A DNA stretch of 64,000 nucleotides from Cinclus cinclus (taxonomy: Eukaryota; Chordata; Aves; Passeriformes; Cinclidae), in the NCBI RefSeq assembly GCF_963662255.1, contig NC_085049.1, positions 24,274,142 through 24,338,141 on the forward strand, written 5' to 3'. Positions 40,648-54,110 of this stretch are shown one piece after another. Under the pieces are notes generated by a model, which was not told the DNA's origin, ran no database searches, and worked only from the letters and a program-made list of their open reading frames with translations. The translations under genes were made by a program, and so were the position numbers. Each line of letters starts with the position of its first letter. The stretch's first letter is position 1.

Positions 40648-41245
40648 TTGTCTTAAAATCATTAGGCTGGAAAAGAGTCTTAAGGTCATTGAATCCAAGC
40701 ATTCCACCAGCGTTGTCAGCCCGTGTCCCCAAGTGCCACATCCACAGGGCTTTGAAATCCCCTCAGGGATGGGGCCTTCACCACTGCCCCGGGTACCTCT
40801 GCCAGGGCTTGACAGCCCTTTCAGTGAAGAAATTTCTCCTCATACCCAACCCAAATCTCCCCTGGTGCCACTTGAGGCTGTTTCCTCTTGCCCTATTACT
40901 TGTTACCTTGAAGAAACAGACCCCCACCTGTTTTCAGCCCCTTTCCAGATAGTGGTAAAAAGACACAAGGTCCCCCATGAGCCTTTTTTACTCCAGGCTG
41001 AGCCTTCCCAGCTGCCTCAGCCCCTCCTGCTGCTCCAGCCCTTTAATGTCTCTCTTGTGAGGGCCCAGAACTGAGCACAGGATTCAAGTTGTGGCCCCAG
41101 CAGTGCCCAGCACAGGGGACAGTCACTGCCCTGGCCCTGCTGCCACACCATGGCTGGCACAGCCCAGGTGCCATTGGCCTCTTGCCCCCCATTCTCCCAG
41201 CACAGCAAGCTCATCATTCTCACTGAGCAGTCAGAAAAAAAACCC
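40648..41245 (-). mobile_element. CR1 LINE 3' fragment (about 600 bp)
   Basis: Reads as an antisense CR1 3' end. The left end has AAATCATTAGGCTGGAAAAG and AAGGTCATTGAATCCAAGC. It continues with CCACATCCACAGGGCTTTGAA, CCAGGGCTTGACAGCCCTTTC, GAAGAAATTTCTCCTCATACCC, AGCCTTCCCAGCTGCCTCAGCC and CCAGGTGCCATTGGCCTCTTG at the right. This is the longest CR1 copy in the window and is 5'-truncated. The open frames crossing it on the + strand are antisense shadows of the element. Confidence 0.92.
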
Positions 41246-42025
41246 AACAGCTGCACATCAAAACTCACACAGTGCTTTTCTCCAGTTGTATCACCCTCTA
41301 CCATTCAGGAGTGCAGGGGACAAACACGTGGCCTTCTTCCTTTCCCATCTCTTCCAATAAATACCTGACAGTGCAGCTGCTGCAGAATAGCTGCTGATGC
41401 CAGTGGGACTGTGCAGTGATTGCATAATCCCTCTGCAGAGTGGGAATCTCTGGGCAAAGCCCCATCCCAGCACCACCTGCCCAGTCCTCATCTCTCAGGT
41501 TCTGTGGGCTCAGAGAGCCAGTGGAGGTAGCAGCACTGAAGAAGTGAGAATTACTTTTGTATGTAATAGGCTTCCAACTTGTTACGTGTAAGTGCTGTGA
41601 GATTGTAGTGGACATGAGAGCATCCAGCAGTGGGATCTGTTACAGTGTGTGCATGTAAAAACTCTTGTAGAATTATTCATCCTGAGTTCTTACAGCCTTT
41701 CTTCTCCTCTAATGTTAAGGTGCACACATGATGGCTGCAGTTATCACCAGGCAGCTCTAAGAAGCTGAAATTTCTCTCACCAAAAAATGAGCAACAATAG
41801 ATCCACAATATGAAATGTGCACACAGATGCAAAAAAAAATTAAATAAATAACAACAACAACAAAAAAATAAGCAAATAATGAAAAGTAGAAAAGCAACGT
41901 AGAATAAAATGAGAATAACCCACCAGCTGGCAGTGATAATGGTACACAAACATTTTTATGCATTCATACCATGCCATGTGGAATTCCTCAGTCCTGTGGC
42001 ACCAGGCAAGCTCTGTTTTTCTTTC

Positions 42026-42056
42026 TCTGTGACTCAAGAAATGCTTGAGTCACAGA
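42026..42056. promoter_or_regulatory. perfect 13-bp inverted repeat containing two AP-1 consensus sites
   Basis: The arms TCTGTGACTCAAG (42026-42038) and CTTGAGTCACAGA (42044-42056) are exact reverse complements around the 5-base loop AAATG. Each arm contains a complete AP-1/TRE heptamer: TGACTCA at 42030-42036 and TGAGTCA at 42046-42052. The paired sites, 16 bp centre to centre, could bind bZIP dimers, or the hairpin could be a fold or a mutational relic. No experimental evidence is available from sequence alone. Confidence 0.5.
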
Positions 42057-43210
42057 TGACCCTGCTCTGCAGGGGTCATACACTGTCACTGAGCCATGCA
42101 CAAAGTTCCTGTTGCAGCCAAAGGACATTTGATGCCCCAGCACACCTATATCTAGGCGCAGCTGTGAAACAATTTAAAAATAATAAACCAGTCACAGTTC
42201 CAGCACTGGCATCAAAACATGTTTCTGTGTAAAACCAGCCATACAGCTCAGATAACCACTGAGGAGAAATTGTTTTCTTGCCTTTTGCACTCTGCTAAAA
42301 TTGCCCAGGGTCCTTGGCCTCTTCACTTTCCACATCACAGCACACCTCAATTTCTCCTATCACTTTTTTTTACATGGGAAAGGTGGGGAGGAAAGAGGGA
42401 AGAAGCATTTCTGCATAAATTGCCTTTCTAACATCACTTCTAGTGTGTAGTGCTGTAACAAATGGTTCTGTGGGTGTTGCCCTTCTGCTCCTAACTGCAA
42501 GAAACAAAGTTTAAAATTATTTATTGCTTTAATGATTATGTGCAAGGAAACATACACTGGATCTACAACAGGAAGCCAAACAGGAACCAGATTAAATTTC
42601 AAAGGCTTTCCTCCTATTGATTTTAGCTATTGATACTTTTGTTAATGTTAAAAAAGCAGCTCTGTGTTGTTAGAAGTATCTTCAGAAACTTATTTTAAAA
42701 TAAATACTTTAAATTTTACTGCTGCTGGAAAAGACACACAAATTCAGTTGTGAAAAGAAAAACAAACAGAACAGTTGCAGGAAACAAGACTGGTTACATC
42801 TTACAGTGAAAGCTCTCAACACAGTAATTACTACATATTTTCTCTTGAGCTCTGACTCAGAAGACTAGCCCTCTTAATACTGAAAAGTGAGAACAGACAA
42901 TAAAGCTCTTGGTAAAAGGAATAACTATTTCAAAAAAATACTTTTTCTCACATTTTGTTAATACACATTTTTATTTACAGACATGACAGAATTTCCTGTA
43001 TTGTGCAGAGGTAAATAAAACAGCTGATTTAACTTACAGTAAATATACAACTCTGGGCTAAACCACGGTTTTGGTGCTCAAAACTCAAGTGCTGAAACTG
43101 ATTCCTCCCTCCTAAATAGATGGTTGTGCAGCTGGAGCAATTTGAGCCCCTGGTGAGGCAGAGGGAAGCAGCACATGCATCTTGTCTCAGAAGAATGTTC
43201 ATGCTCAGGA

Positions 43211-43285
43211 GAAAGGAAGGAAGGAAAAGGAGGGAGAAAGGAAGGAAGGAAAAGGAGGGAGAAAGGAAGGAAGGAAAAGGAGGGA
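43211..43285. repeat. 25-bp purine minisatellite, three perfect copies
   Basis: Three identical 25-base units beginning GAAAGGAAGGAAGGAAAAGG, followed by a partial fourth (GAAAGGAAAGG). The strand is pure purine (A/G), able to form triplex DNA. Lys/Glu/Gly-rich and Phe/Leu/Ser-rich open frames in every frame arise because the unit has no stop codon and 25 is not a multiple of three. They are not genes. Confidence 0.95.
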
Positions 43286-46200
43286 GAAAGGAAAGGCCAG
43301 CACAGGAGCTGGGCACCTTCCTCCTCCTCCCCTGTTCTGCCCCACTGTCCCTGCAGCACCCACCCTCCTACCAGGGGAACAAGAGCCTGGAACATTTCTT
43401 AATGATCCAGCTGGGATCCAGTTCAAGCAATACACTCATTTGATCTGTTTTGAAAAGCAACATTGCCACCTTATTTCCAACAGAATCCGGGAGAAACTCT
43501 TGTCCTGCTTCTAACAGAAGTCCTCTGAAATCTCAGTGGCTTTCAGTTTTCTTGACTTCTGTGGGCTCGAAAGAAGTCAGCACCTCAAAGCTCTGCAAAT
43601 GGTACCAGAACATTCCAATCTAATTTTTGGCTATTCCTTTGCACTGTGTTTCAGCAGCTCAATTTCCACAAAAGTGATTGGGTTTTATCCTCTGTTGGAC
43701 ATCAGGACATGCTAGGCAGCAATTTTAATAGATTGAATTTTGCTGATGCCAAGATGTTAGGGCAAAAAGAGCAGTATATTCACCTGATAAAGGTTGGCCT
43801 GAACTGTTGTTTAGCTCAGTAGATTATTCTTTAATTTTACACAGAAACAAAACTACATCTATGTGAAAAATGTCAGAGATTATATATGGGAACTGTGGGC
43901 CAGATAAACAGATACATAAATAAACACATGCATTCCCTACATCTGACCTACTCACTAACTTTTCTGTTCAATTAATGCCAAGGTGCAAACCACATTGTCC
44001 CGTATAACTGAGGTGCATTTACCCTCATCTGTAACTTGAGAAGACCTGTTTCAACACTTAGAATTAACTGTCCCCATTAATGAAGATACTCTGAGCTATA
44101 CTGAGTATAGCTTGCACATACAGTCTTTGAAATTGTCCTTCATTTATAAATAAATTGATTTTAAAAATTAAAAGCTACCAGACTGCTCTGTAAGTGCTCT
44201 TCTTTCTGAAGCAAGCAATACTTAAACCAAAGTTTTGATGTTTGTGGGTTTTTAAAAATCCTTGTCAGTATTTTTGGTGCATTAGGAGACTGTGTAAGCA
44301 GGGAAAGGCAGTGTCCTAATAAGCTAGATCATAAATCACATGCCAAGTTTTACTGCCTTTTTTTTTTTAATCTCACTTTCAGTTTCTAGATGATCTGTTA
44401 ATTTCAAATTGTCAGTCATCACAAAAGGAGGCTTTATTCTCCTATCATGTACCTGAATTTTCACACAGAAGAGCACGCAGTAAAGCCTTCTGTATTCCCA
44501 CTGTGCTCTCCTGGTTCTAAGATGAATGGTTTGGCACCGCTGTGTAAGAGCTCTGCACACATAGAGAATATTTGAGTGTCTGAGGTATGTCAGAGCCACT
44601 CTCTAGGAACAGATTTTGAAAGCTGGTGACACCAGCTTTTGGGAAATTGGGATGAGCTGAAACCAGAGATAGCTCAGTCCTTACCACTGATGCAGAAATA
44701 ATTCAAGTTCACAGATTATTTTTTTTTAAAGAGCTTTTACAGCGGTACCAATCAAATCAAGATCAAATTAAGGATCAAGCCCTGCTCCAGAGAGTGCCCA
44801 TCTATTACCCACCCACAGGAACATGCAGCATCTCTCAGCATGTCATGAGCCTCAAGGATTCACCTTTCCTGACACTGAGTTTGTGAGATGGGGGGGGAGA
44901 AAAAATCTAGGACTGCACATGCAGTTGTAGGGTAAGAATCTGCCTCTCTTTCCAGAGGTAGCTGTGTTTGAGGAAATACCTACTGGCCTTGGGTTTTCCA
45001 TCAGAATCTTTTAGGATGTAATGGGTCTGTTATACATGTTCATCAAATCTGGTTGTGAATAAACTTGAGGGAAGAAGTTTTCTAACCAGAACATGGAGAC
45101 CACAGAAACCCTTCCACTTAGTGGTACTGGATTGTAAAACAGAGTTGCATGTATTTACATGGAGAATTGTCTATTTGCACGTGGCGCTATGAGAGTGAAG
45201 ATCGTGTCAAGAAAAAATTGTATTAGTGCAGTACATTTTTATGATTCAGTTTTTGGGGCCAGTGGGGCTTCTGATTTCCTAAGGTAGGCTTGGGACTCTG
45301 AGGTTCCTGCACTATCAGTGTCTTTTGGAGCCTGTCTGAGGAAGAATAGAGTAGCTCTGCAGAATTGCTTTGTGTTGGCAACAAAGGACCCCGAGACAGC
45401 TCTCTAGAAATGAACCCATCTTACCATTCTAATGTCTGCAGTTAGGTGGAATGAAACCCACTTGGAGTACCTATGCCATTAAATTACACTTCACACAGTA
45501 ATACATCTCTTTTCCAAAGCAATACACTTGGACCTTAAAGAAGCAGACAAAAAAAAAAACCCAAAATACTCTCCTGCCTCTAGCAATAGTTCCTCTGTTT
45601 CTAAATATCTTCCTTTATGACAGGAGTGCAATTAAAACTATTTGGTCACTGCAATTTTATGAATAATATGTGAAAATGAGCATAGCCTCAAGTGGAATAA
45701 CAAGTCTAGAATTCCTCACATGATACCCACTTTCAGCTTGGCATTATGATGCCTTGGGGTCTTGAAAAACTTGAAAGGAGCTCAAACTGTTTACATAGCA
45801 AAACCAGGGTTGGGGGTTTTTTGTGAATTATACAAAGAAATTTAGGTTCAGGTGTATCAACTGTTTAAGGATTGACACTTATTAGCAGGAAAATTCATCA
45901 GCAATCAACCAGATGAATTTCAGCCTCACATGACACATCTGATTCAGGCAGCCTGGTAGTGATAAGAGGCTTTCATAAATAAAGTCCAACTAATTTTCAG
46001 TTTTACTTGTAATTGGCCATCTGCACTTTTAAGACACTTTGGAAGGCCTGGGGGGTTTTGAGTACTCTTCTGAAATAACCTTAAGAGAAGGAAGAAAACA
46101 TTTCAGATCATGAAAAGTCAGAGTGCAGCTCTTCAGTGAGGAAAAGCACAGCTTTTCAGTGATCATCTTTCAGTTTATGTCCTCAAACATTCATCTGTTC

Positions 46201-48621
46201 CTCCATTCAAGTCTTGTAAATCAAACTTCCTATGCTTCATATTTCCATTTAAAATAAAAACAAACCTCAGAAATTCTCCTGGATGTTTTTACTTTCCAGA
46301 ATAGTGTTCAGGAGTATCAACTAATTCAGGAACTACCAAATGAAAAACACTGCTACTAAGCGAAAAATACTTGATTTTCAGGAGCATAGGATTACTTCAG
46401 AAACCATGATTTACAGTAAGTAATGTTTGTTTATGTTAGCAACCCAACTGGTTTCACATCACTGCTCTTTGCAAGTGAACATTGTAAAATATGGAGAAAT
46501 AGAGAAAACTGTATCCTGTGTGGTTTCATTCCTCTCCCACCCAACCCTGCTGATGGGACAAAAGATGTATTTAATTTGTACAATTACAGATATTCCAGAG
46601 ACTCTACAGGAAACCAGTTTTCCCTCTTAGCTTAGGTCTGTTGGCCAGGCAGCCATATTAATAACAAAAGTTGAGCCAGCTGCTGGTCCCTCAGGGGAAG
46701 GAGCTGGGGGAAGGCAGTCCTTGCCTTCAGCAGCTCTCCAGGCTCACTCCAAGTGCCAGATCTCCTCCTGCATCCATTTGTAGGACTGACCTCGGATCCA
46801 GGCAGATCCTAAGCCTCACTTCCCAAAACAGCAACCAGATCTTTTGTAGTGTGACCATAGTGCTGTACCAAAACCAGGCTGATCAAAACCAGTTCCTGAC
46901 TGGTTGCAATTTGTTTCCCAACTCTCTGGCTTCCAGATCACATCAATGCCCTAGACACAAGTCCAAACCAGTGAGCTTACCAGTGTGAAGCCCAAACACA
47001 TCCTACAGGCAAAGCATTCCTCTGAAAACCATCTCTGAACTCAATATTAGCAACAAATCAAGTTTAAATGTAATTTAAAGAGGCAAACAAAGCCCCTCCA
47101 CTGGTGTGATAACCCAATCTCGTGGGTGAGTGCGCACCAGTGGGGGTACACTGCTGTTGTTAATTAGAAGGTCTTGGAATGGGTTTCAGATTTATCTGGA
47201 AAATAAGCCTCAGTGGAGTTTAAATCTTTCAAGTTCTTGTCTGTCCCTCTGACACAGAGAGCAGCCCTGCACCTCCCCTGACCCACCAACCTTCCTCTGC
47301 AGGACGACCTGGCCAGCAGGTTCCTGCCTGACATCTGCCAGCAGCTCTCGCTGCCCAAGCCAGCCTGTCCCTTGGCAACACAGAACTTCCCAAAGCGTCT
47401 GAAGTTCCTCCAGAACCAGGGAGCGGCTCTCAGAAGTGATGTGTTGAGATGTGCAGTTCGGGTTGTATCCCCCGAGCCCTTATGGGAGTTGCACAAGCTT
47501 AAACTGGTCTGCAAGAGGTGAGATTCTTAAACGTTGTGAGCAATTTAAAAAGCAGACTTACCAGCACTCATAACAAGCTATTCAGATGGAAACCTCTTCA
47601 AAATTGGGCTGCTTCACAAGTTGATTTTTTCTAGCCAGCCTTTCTAGTAAACCCTTGTAAACAGTTAAAGCTGCAATGTCTGAGGCAGCTGACAGCAATC
47701 ACCTTTTTAACACATCGTACCCTTAGGTGCTGATTAGCTCCCATTACACAGACAAGCCATTCAGCTGTGAAAGAGCCGTGGAAGTAAGCACTGCCTGTTT
47801 CCCACCTGCATTTCCTCGGTGGAATGGAGAACAGCCTGACAGGTGACATTCACACCTTGGGTCTCACCTCGCAGACACTGTGCTGACGTTAGCTCGTTGA
47901 AATGTGAGCAAATACACTGCTGTAAGCATAATGCAAGGGGAATTTAAATAATACAAGTGCTTTCTTCCCACCTGCAAAGCAGCATTGTTTAACTCTGCTG
48001 AATCGGGCATGTATTGCACATTTATTCCACTTAAACCTTAACACCATCCTGAGGTATTTGCTTTCAAATACATTTTGACATTTCTCTCCATTTTTGCAGA
48101 ATTGTCAGCTACGATAGGAACAGCACTTGACTTGAAATGTCAGTCTGTTTTTCAAGTTGAACATTTCCAGTGCCTGACTTTTGTTTAAACTCTTAAGCAC
48201 CAGCTGTCTGTCTTCCCTGAGCCAGCTATTATTTAGAAATATTAGCAGTGGCTATCAGTAATGGTGGTCATTTGACACAGTAGCTGTGACAAAAATTGAT
48301 TTGCCACCACTTAAGTTCCTCTTCTCATGTGAACCTCATGCAGGGATGCATTTCACAGGTAGACCAGAGGAGAATTTGTGATCCATCAAAAGGGAGCTAA
48401 TTCAGCCTGGGGATGAACATAGAGGCAAATCCAATGCTGCATTATGGCAAGATGGCAGCATCCAGGGCCACTGCTTAATGCTGAGTTGCTCCTTGTCAAT
48501 TCAAAAAACCCTGAACATTCAGTCTCTTCGGTACTGAGCCAACCTGAAGCAAATTTTTGTTGTTGTTGAAGTTTCCTCTGCATTGGGAAAACCTGAATCA
48601 TTCAGCTATTTTAATGTTCTC

Positions 48622-48650
48622 AAAAATAAAATAAAATAAAATAAAATAAA
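48622..48650. repeat. (ATAAA)n microsatellite
   Basis: About five to six units of AAAAT over 29 bases. Simple repeat. Confidence 0.9.
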
Positions 48651-49494
48651 TTTAAAAATGTTACATGTTCTGTATAACATAGCCATAGCAGTCTACAGAT
48701 GCCAAACTATGAAAATTATTTCCCTGCTCTTTGGAAGACTCCACAGGCAGAGGGATTAGATTATATTCTATTTCTTTCTCGTTTGAAATACATTTAGACA
48801 ACTGAATGGCTTTTCATTTAGTGTTTGTCCAGCAATTAATTTCTCATCTCCTTCCTTTCAGTCTGGTGAGGCTTTTACGAAGTCTTGTGCATTGTGCTTT
48901 GTCCTTCCATTTCTGGGGAAGGAGGGCACATTCCTATTTGTTGTAACAAGTCACCAATGGCTTCTTACTGCAGAAAGCTGTTTGTTAGCCTGGCATCCCA
49001 GCTCTGCCTGTGACCAGGGAGAGCAAAAGCTTTTCTCCCAGTCCCACTGGCCAGACTGGAAGGCATTGCAGCAGAACCTCAACAGATGCAGATCACAGCA
49101 GGCCTGCTCAGATCAGTGTAATGCCATTTTTAGTCAGAGCCAAACCTGAACAGTTGCAGACTCTGGTTTCTTTCGTGTGAGCTGTGAGCCCCAAGTTGTG
49201 TAAGTCCTGGATCCAGGGTGTATCTGAGCCCTGGAGGGAATGTGGTGATGGACAGTGCTTTTATGTCAACACCAACTTAACCAGAGGCCTTGTAATGGTG
49301 AATTTGGCAACTGTTCACCTCATTTGTTAGAAAAATGGCAGAAAACTCTGGAAAAACTTGCCTCCAGAGGCTCTGAATCATTCCTTCCTTACTAATGGAT
49401 GGCGTTTCGTTCCAGCAGAACTGAGCCACCAAGCAATTATTGCTGTCAAGGAGGAGGCAATCTTTTAGTTGGCTGCTGCCTTGTCAGGCAGTGA

Positions 49495-49735
49495 AAATCA
49501 CAGAATGATTTGGGTTGGAAGGGACCTTAGAGCTTATCCAGTTCCACCCCCTGTCATGGGCAGGGACACCTTCCACTATCCCAGGTTGCTCAGAGCCCCA
49601 TCCAGCCTGGCCTTGGACACTTCCAGGGATGGGGCAGCCACAGCTTCTCTGGGAAACCTGTGCCAGGACCTCACCACTCTCATGGTAAAGGATTTCTTCC
49701 CAGTATCTGATCTGAAGTTCCCCCCTGCCTTGGGT
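49495..49735 (-). mobile_element. CR1 LINE 3' fragment
   Basis: Begins AAATCACAGAATGATTTGGG, then TTGGAAGGGACCTTAGAGC, CACCTTCCACTATCCCAGG, CCAGCCTGGCCTTGGACAC and AACCTGTGCCAGGACCTCACC. This is the reverse complement of a CR1 3' end, 5'-truncated at about 49735. The 118-codon and 123-codon open frames overlapping it are element-derived. Confidence 0.92.
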
Positions 49736-51028
49736 GGGTGCTGTTCATTGAGCAGCCAGGTAGAGCAGCAGTGGCAACCTGGGGTGCTGTACAATAACCT
49801 CTGCCAGGGAAAAGGAGCAACCTGAGCTAGCTCCAGAGCACAGGTTTCAGCTCTAAGTGCATTAAAACCCTGTAGAAGTGACCAGAAATGACAAATACAG
49901 TGTTTCTGTTGCCAAGCATGCTGTTTTGGGAGACTGGAATATAACACTCTTGCCCATGGAAATTAGCATTCATCTTTCTTAGGAAAATGCAAGTATTTTT
50001 GTGGGTTCCTGCTATTGCAATATGATCTGAAGCAGTACCTCTCAACCTTACTGGTCCAGCCTCCATCAATCAATAAGTCAATCTACCACACTCCCCACTT
50101 CATGTTTGTGGTTTTTTTTTGGTAGGGGAAGAGGACCTCTTAGCCTAGCAACTGTCCTGTCAGGGTTTGGTATCAGGGAGAAGCTGTGGATTTGGCCCAG
50201 ACTCATCCAGCTTGAAAAATGCAGGGTGAATTCTTCCTACTTGCTGTAAGAGGTTTCCAGAGCTGAGTGGGGTCTGTGCATTGCCGGCTCTGCTGTCCAC
50301 ATCTTCCCATTCATTCTCCCATTGCTGAATTCAGACAGATGAGAGGAATTGGCAGGAAATCCAGGCTACTCACAGGAGCAATGTTTTAGCTTCTGTGCTG
50401 CAGACAAATATTCATGAACTTTGCTATGGTCTTTGGGTCCAGGAGCTCCAGTAACTCTCACTTTACACCACGTTGGTGACACTCTTGATTTTACATTAAC
50501 CTGAATAAGGACCTGGCCAGCAGCAAGTTCGGGACACTCAGGTAGAGGAAAAGAGTAACTGGCTGATAGGTCAGACACGTCTAAAATTGCACTCTGTCCT
50601 GGGACACACAAATGCCTGCTCTGTCTACTTCATCACTAAACATTTATTTAAAAGCAAAGATAGACAAATAAAAGAAACTGCATCCTGTCAAACAATCTAG
50701 TGACTTAAATTATGCAGATAGCTGATTAGGAAAGCATTTCACAAGAGAGGAAGCACAAGTGGCAATCTACAAAAGAGTGAGAAGAAACAAGTGGAGGTGC
50801 TGTGAAGGACAGAGGTGCCTGCAAGCCATGATATGCACTCATAGTCTTCAGTTTCTCTCTCCCCTGTGTTTTTTTAATTAGTTATAGATAAGTCTCCTGA
50901 GACTCTCTTCTAAATATGAACAACTCATTTTAAACTTCATCTGAGTGCAGACCTTACAAGGCGGGTTTGCATATTGTGTTAATATGGATTTCTACAAGTA
51001 TCAAAAAAGGACAGTGACAAAATAAAAC

Positions 51029-51029
<1 letters not shown>

Positions 51030-51067
<38 letters not shown>
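51030..51067. repeat. (TAT)n trinucleotide microsatellite
   Basis: About twelve to thirteen perfect TAT/ATT units over 38 bases. Likely polymorphic. Confidence 0.95.
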
Positions 51068-51489
51068 TCTAACATGAATAAAGCTGTGTAGGCTATTTGA
51101 TTATTGGAAAGGAATTAGCTGTCAAACCTTGGCAGGTCTCATGTGTCTGAGTTTTGGTGAAAGCTTAAACTCTCAGAGTTGTTAGAAAATCTCATATTTC
51201 TGCCTGGAGGTCCTCCCCGGCTGACAGTACTGTGAAAAATGTCTCAATCTGAATTAAGGTAACACTGTTGTGCTATGGCTCAGGTGGCTGCATACCCAGC
51301 CTTGCACTGCACAGCATCTTGCACTTGTTATCTACTTGAGCAAACAGATGTATTTCTTTAATTTGCTACTATGATTTGTGATCTTAGTCTGCCTCAAAAC
51401 ATTCCCTAGCTGAACCTTCAGCCCAGTCCCCTGCACCTTGCCTTAGTTGTCTATGGATGGATCCCACACCTAGTTCCACACTCTGCATA

Positions 51490-51517
51490 AGATTTAAAGC
51501 AGCAGATTTAAAGCAGC
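51490..51517. repeat. perfect 14-bp tandem duplication
   Basis: AGATTTAAAGCAGC occurs twice in direct succession. A small recent duplication. Confidence 0.9.
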
Positions 51518-54110
51518 TGTAATATCCAGTAGGCACTGCAAGCAAAAAGCTTAGTAATACTTACAACACTTCTGTGAGGAAAGTACATAAATGTATTTTT
51601 ACACAGGTATATGTGTGGAAATAGAAGCACATTTTCTCATCATAGGAAAGGAATAATGTCAGAGTAAGCAGCCAGGACCAGCTTAATATGAACAGGGAGA
51701 AACAAGCTTAGCCTCCCACTCTGGCTGTGCAGAATCAAAAAAGAGAAGGAGAATGCAGCCATCCATAGCACACTAAGTCATACCAGACCAAACAGAACTA
51801 ACAAGGGAAGGTAGAGGCCTCTTAACACCTCCTCTTTCTTCCTTGTGCTTTTCCTTCCCCTTTCTTGCCTCCACTAATTAAAACTGCAGCTGAGAATACT
51901 ACAAGCTTTTCTTTACAGGAAATACTTTGGTGTTGGGTTCTCCTGAAGCATTATGGAAACCATTTGTGCTTTGTCTTCCAGAAAATTATATTGATGTGCC
52001 TCAAGATGGGAGAGGTAAGACCAGACTTCAAGGAGCAGCTTTCAAGAAAATCAACTAAATTACAAGAGCTGAAAAAATTACAGATAAGCAGGAGAGAGAA
52101 AGACTACAAGAGGAAGATTGAGAAAGTCACCTGAAGACAGACAGCATTCAATCAACTTCTACAGGCAAATGATAGAGAAAGAGTCTCCAGGAGAAAGAAG
52201 TCTGTAAGCAATATTTTAATTCTAGACTGACACCATTATCTCTGAAAGGAAGCATCATATTTGAGAAAATGCTCATTAGGAAGAAAATTAAGTTGCTCTG
52301 GCAAATCCACACAAAGGTGGAAAATTACCACAAGACAAACCTTTGGTAGATAACTTTTCTTCACCTCCCCATCCATCAATTGCCATTTGAGCCTAATCTC
52401 AGCCTAAGTATCAGAATCCTGAATGTGAGTTTTTCCAAAGTTCTCTGGTGAACATTCTGTCACAATAGAGTAGATGCTGGCAATCCATATCACTGTTAAC
52501 AGTATTGTCCCATGCATTGCAGAGGTAAGCAGAGCCCTTTCATTGAGTCAGACTGCAGGGTAGCAAGCACTTCAACCATAATACACATTTTTAGATTATT
52601 TGCAATGATTCTGCTAAGACATCTGAGCCCATCTTAAATTCAGGTTCTTGAAGAGGGCAACTTTTTAGGATGCAACACCATTCCACCCCCATATTCCCTG
52701 AAGCTGAAAGAGAAACAGAAAAAAACCCAACAAAATATATATTTCAAAAGCAATCATACCACTGTTCCCCTGCTTTACAAGGCAATAGCTCAATTTCCTC
52801 AGCCACTGACTGGCTGCAGAGTTTACCCTACACAAGTCTCAGAATCCATTTGTAAGCCAGAAAGGCAATGACTCTACCACAGAATTATGTGGAGCACTTG
52901 ATCACTGGCTTGTAATAGGTTGACTTAACTTTCCACAGGGCAGGGTTATTTTAAAATGATGCGGTATCAATTACATGAACAAATACCATGAAATTCAGTT
53001 ACTTAAGATATTTGCATGGAGAACCTGGCAATGACAAGTGAACAGAGGAGTTCATGTGGAAATCATAACACAAAGCCATGATAATGCCAACTTAATCCTT
53101 CATGTATAATATTTTGTCCAGATTTTTGTTCAAATCTCACTAACTTTCAAATAACCACACGTTTTACTATATAACCACAACATAAGGAACACCTTGTTAA
53201 TGGATAATCAAATGTTCCTTTAGTACCTCTTTGGCTGAATGAATTTTAGTCTTCTGTTGAACTCAGGGGACAATCTTCTCAGTGGTTTTAGTTTGCAGCT
53301 TCTGGAGTTCAGGATGGGATGTGACTAAAACCATCAATAAACAGTGTTGGAGGACCCAACAAGGCTGGAAACCACAGGAGTGGAAGCCCAGTCTTCAAAT
53401 AAAGCCCAATCTGAGTAGGATACCAACATGCACATGCCCTTTTTCTCTGTAAACCAACAATTAAATATGCCAGGTATCACTGAGTAAAGGCAAGCAGTGC
53501 CTCAAAGGACAAATTCACAGGTGGGAGTGCCACCCTGCAGGCATTAAACTCCATCCTGTCCAGGGAAAGCTTGAAGCCTGGCCCACTCTCACTCATCACA
53601 GAAGTTCCTGCACACCCCCCCAGCTTGTAGAGACCTAAGGGAGCTGCCACAGGGCACCTGGGGTGTTACACCTGTGTTACACCTTAAGAACTCTCCACGA
53701 AAAGCAAAAGAAACTGAGTAGCTGGAGGTGATGCCATCCATGCCAGCATCATGCCTCCTCCACACTTCCTCATTGGCTCCAAGATCCATAACCCCCTGCA
53801 GACACCCAAAAAAGTATCTACAGTGACCAGTGTGGCCCTCTGCAGTAACTGCTTGGTCCTTTTACCTTCTCCCAGCACCTACTTTCATTGTGAGGTGATG
53901 ACTGCCACAGAGAGCTTTGGAAAAAGCTTGTGTTCATAAAGGAATTTGTATTAGATACTGGTTTGTGTGACTTACTGTATTTTGTAAGGGGTTTTTTTCC
54001 CTTTGGGAATTGTGCGTTATTAATGAGCAGTTTTATGCTTTACTTCTAGTACACATATACCTTGTAATGGATGTGCTTTTTATTTGTTTGTTTTCCTTTA
54101 TTCTCTATAG

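Noticed and set aside
40610..41074. 154-codon Pro/Ser-rich open frame on the + strand
   Set aside because: It lies almost wholly on the antisense strand of a CR1 3' fragment; the peptide is a repeat shadow.
41677..42037. Hydrophobic Phe/Leu/Val-rich frames on the minus strand
   Set aside because: Produced by an AT-rich AAC/AAT simple tract around 41830-41880; no splice context or homology.
43078..43514. Several overlapping Lys/Glu/Arg-rich and Phe/Leu/Ser-rich open frames
   Set aside because: They arise from the stop-free 25-bp purine minisatellite read in all frames on both strands.
53751..53939. Alternative SHISAL1 C-terminus from the acceptor ending at 53874
   Set aside because: The phase fits and the pyrimidine tract is good, but the resulting tail (C-T-Y-F-H-C...) is unlike the family end as I know it, and the 54110 acceptor gives the expected length. 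Kept only as an alternative.
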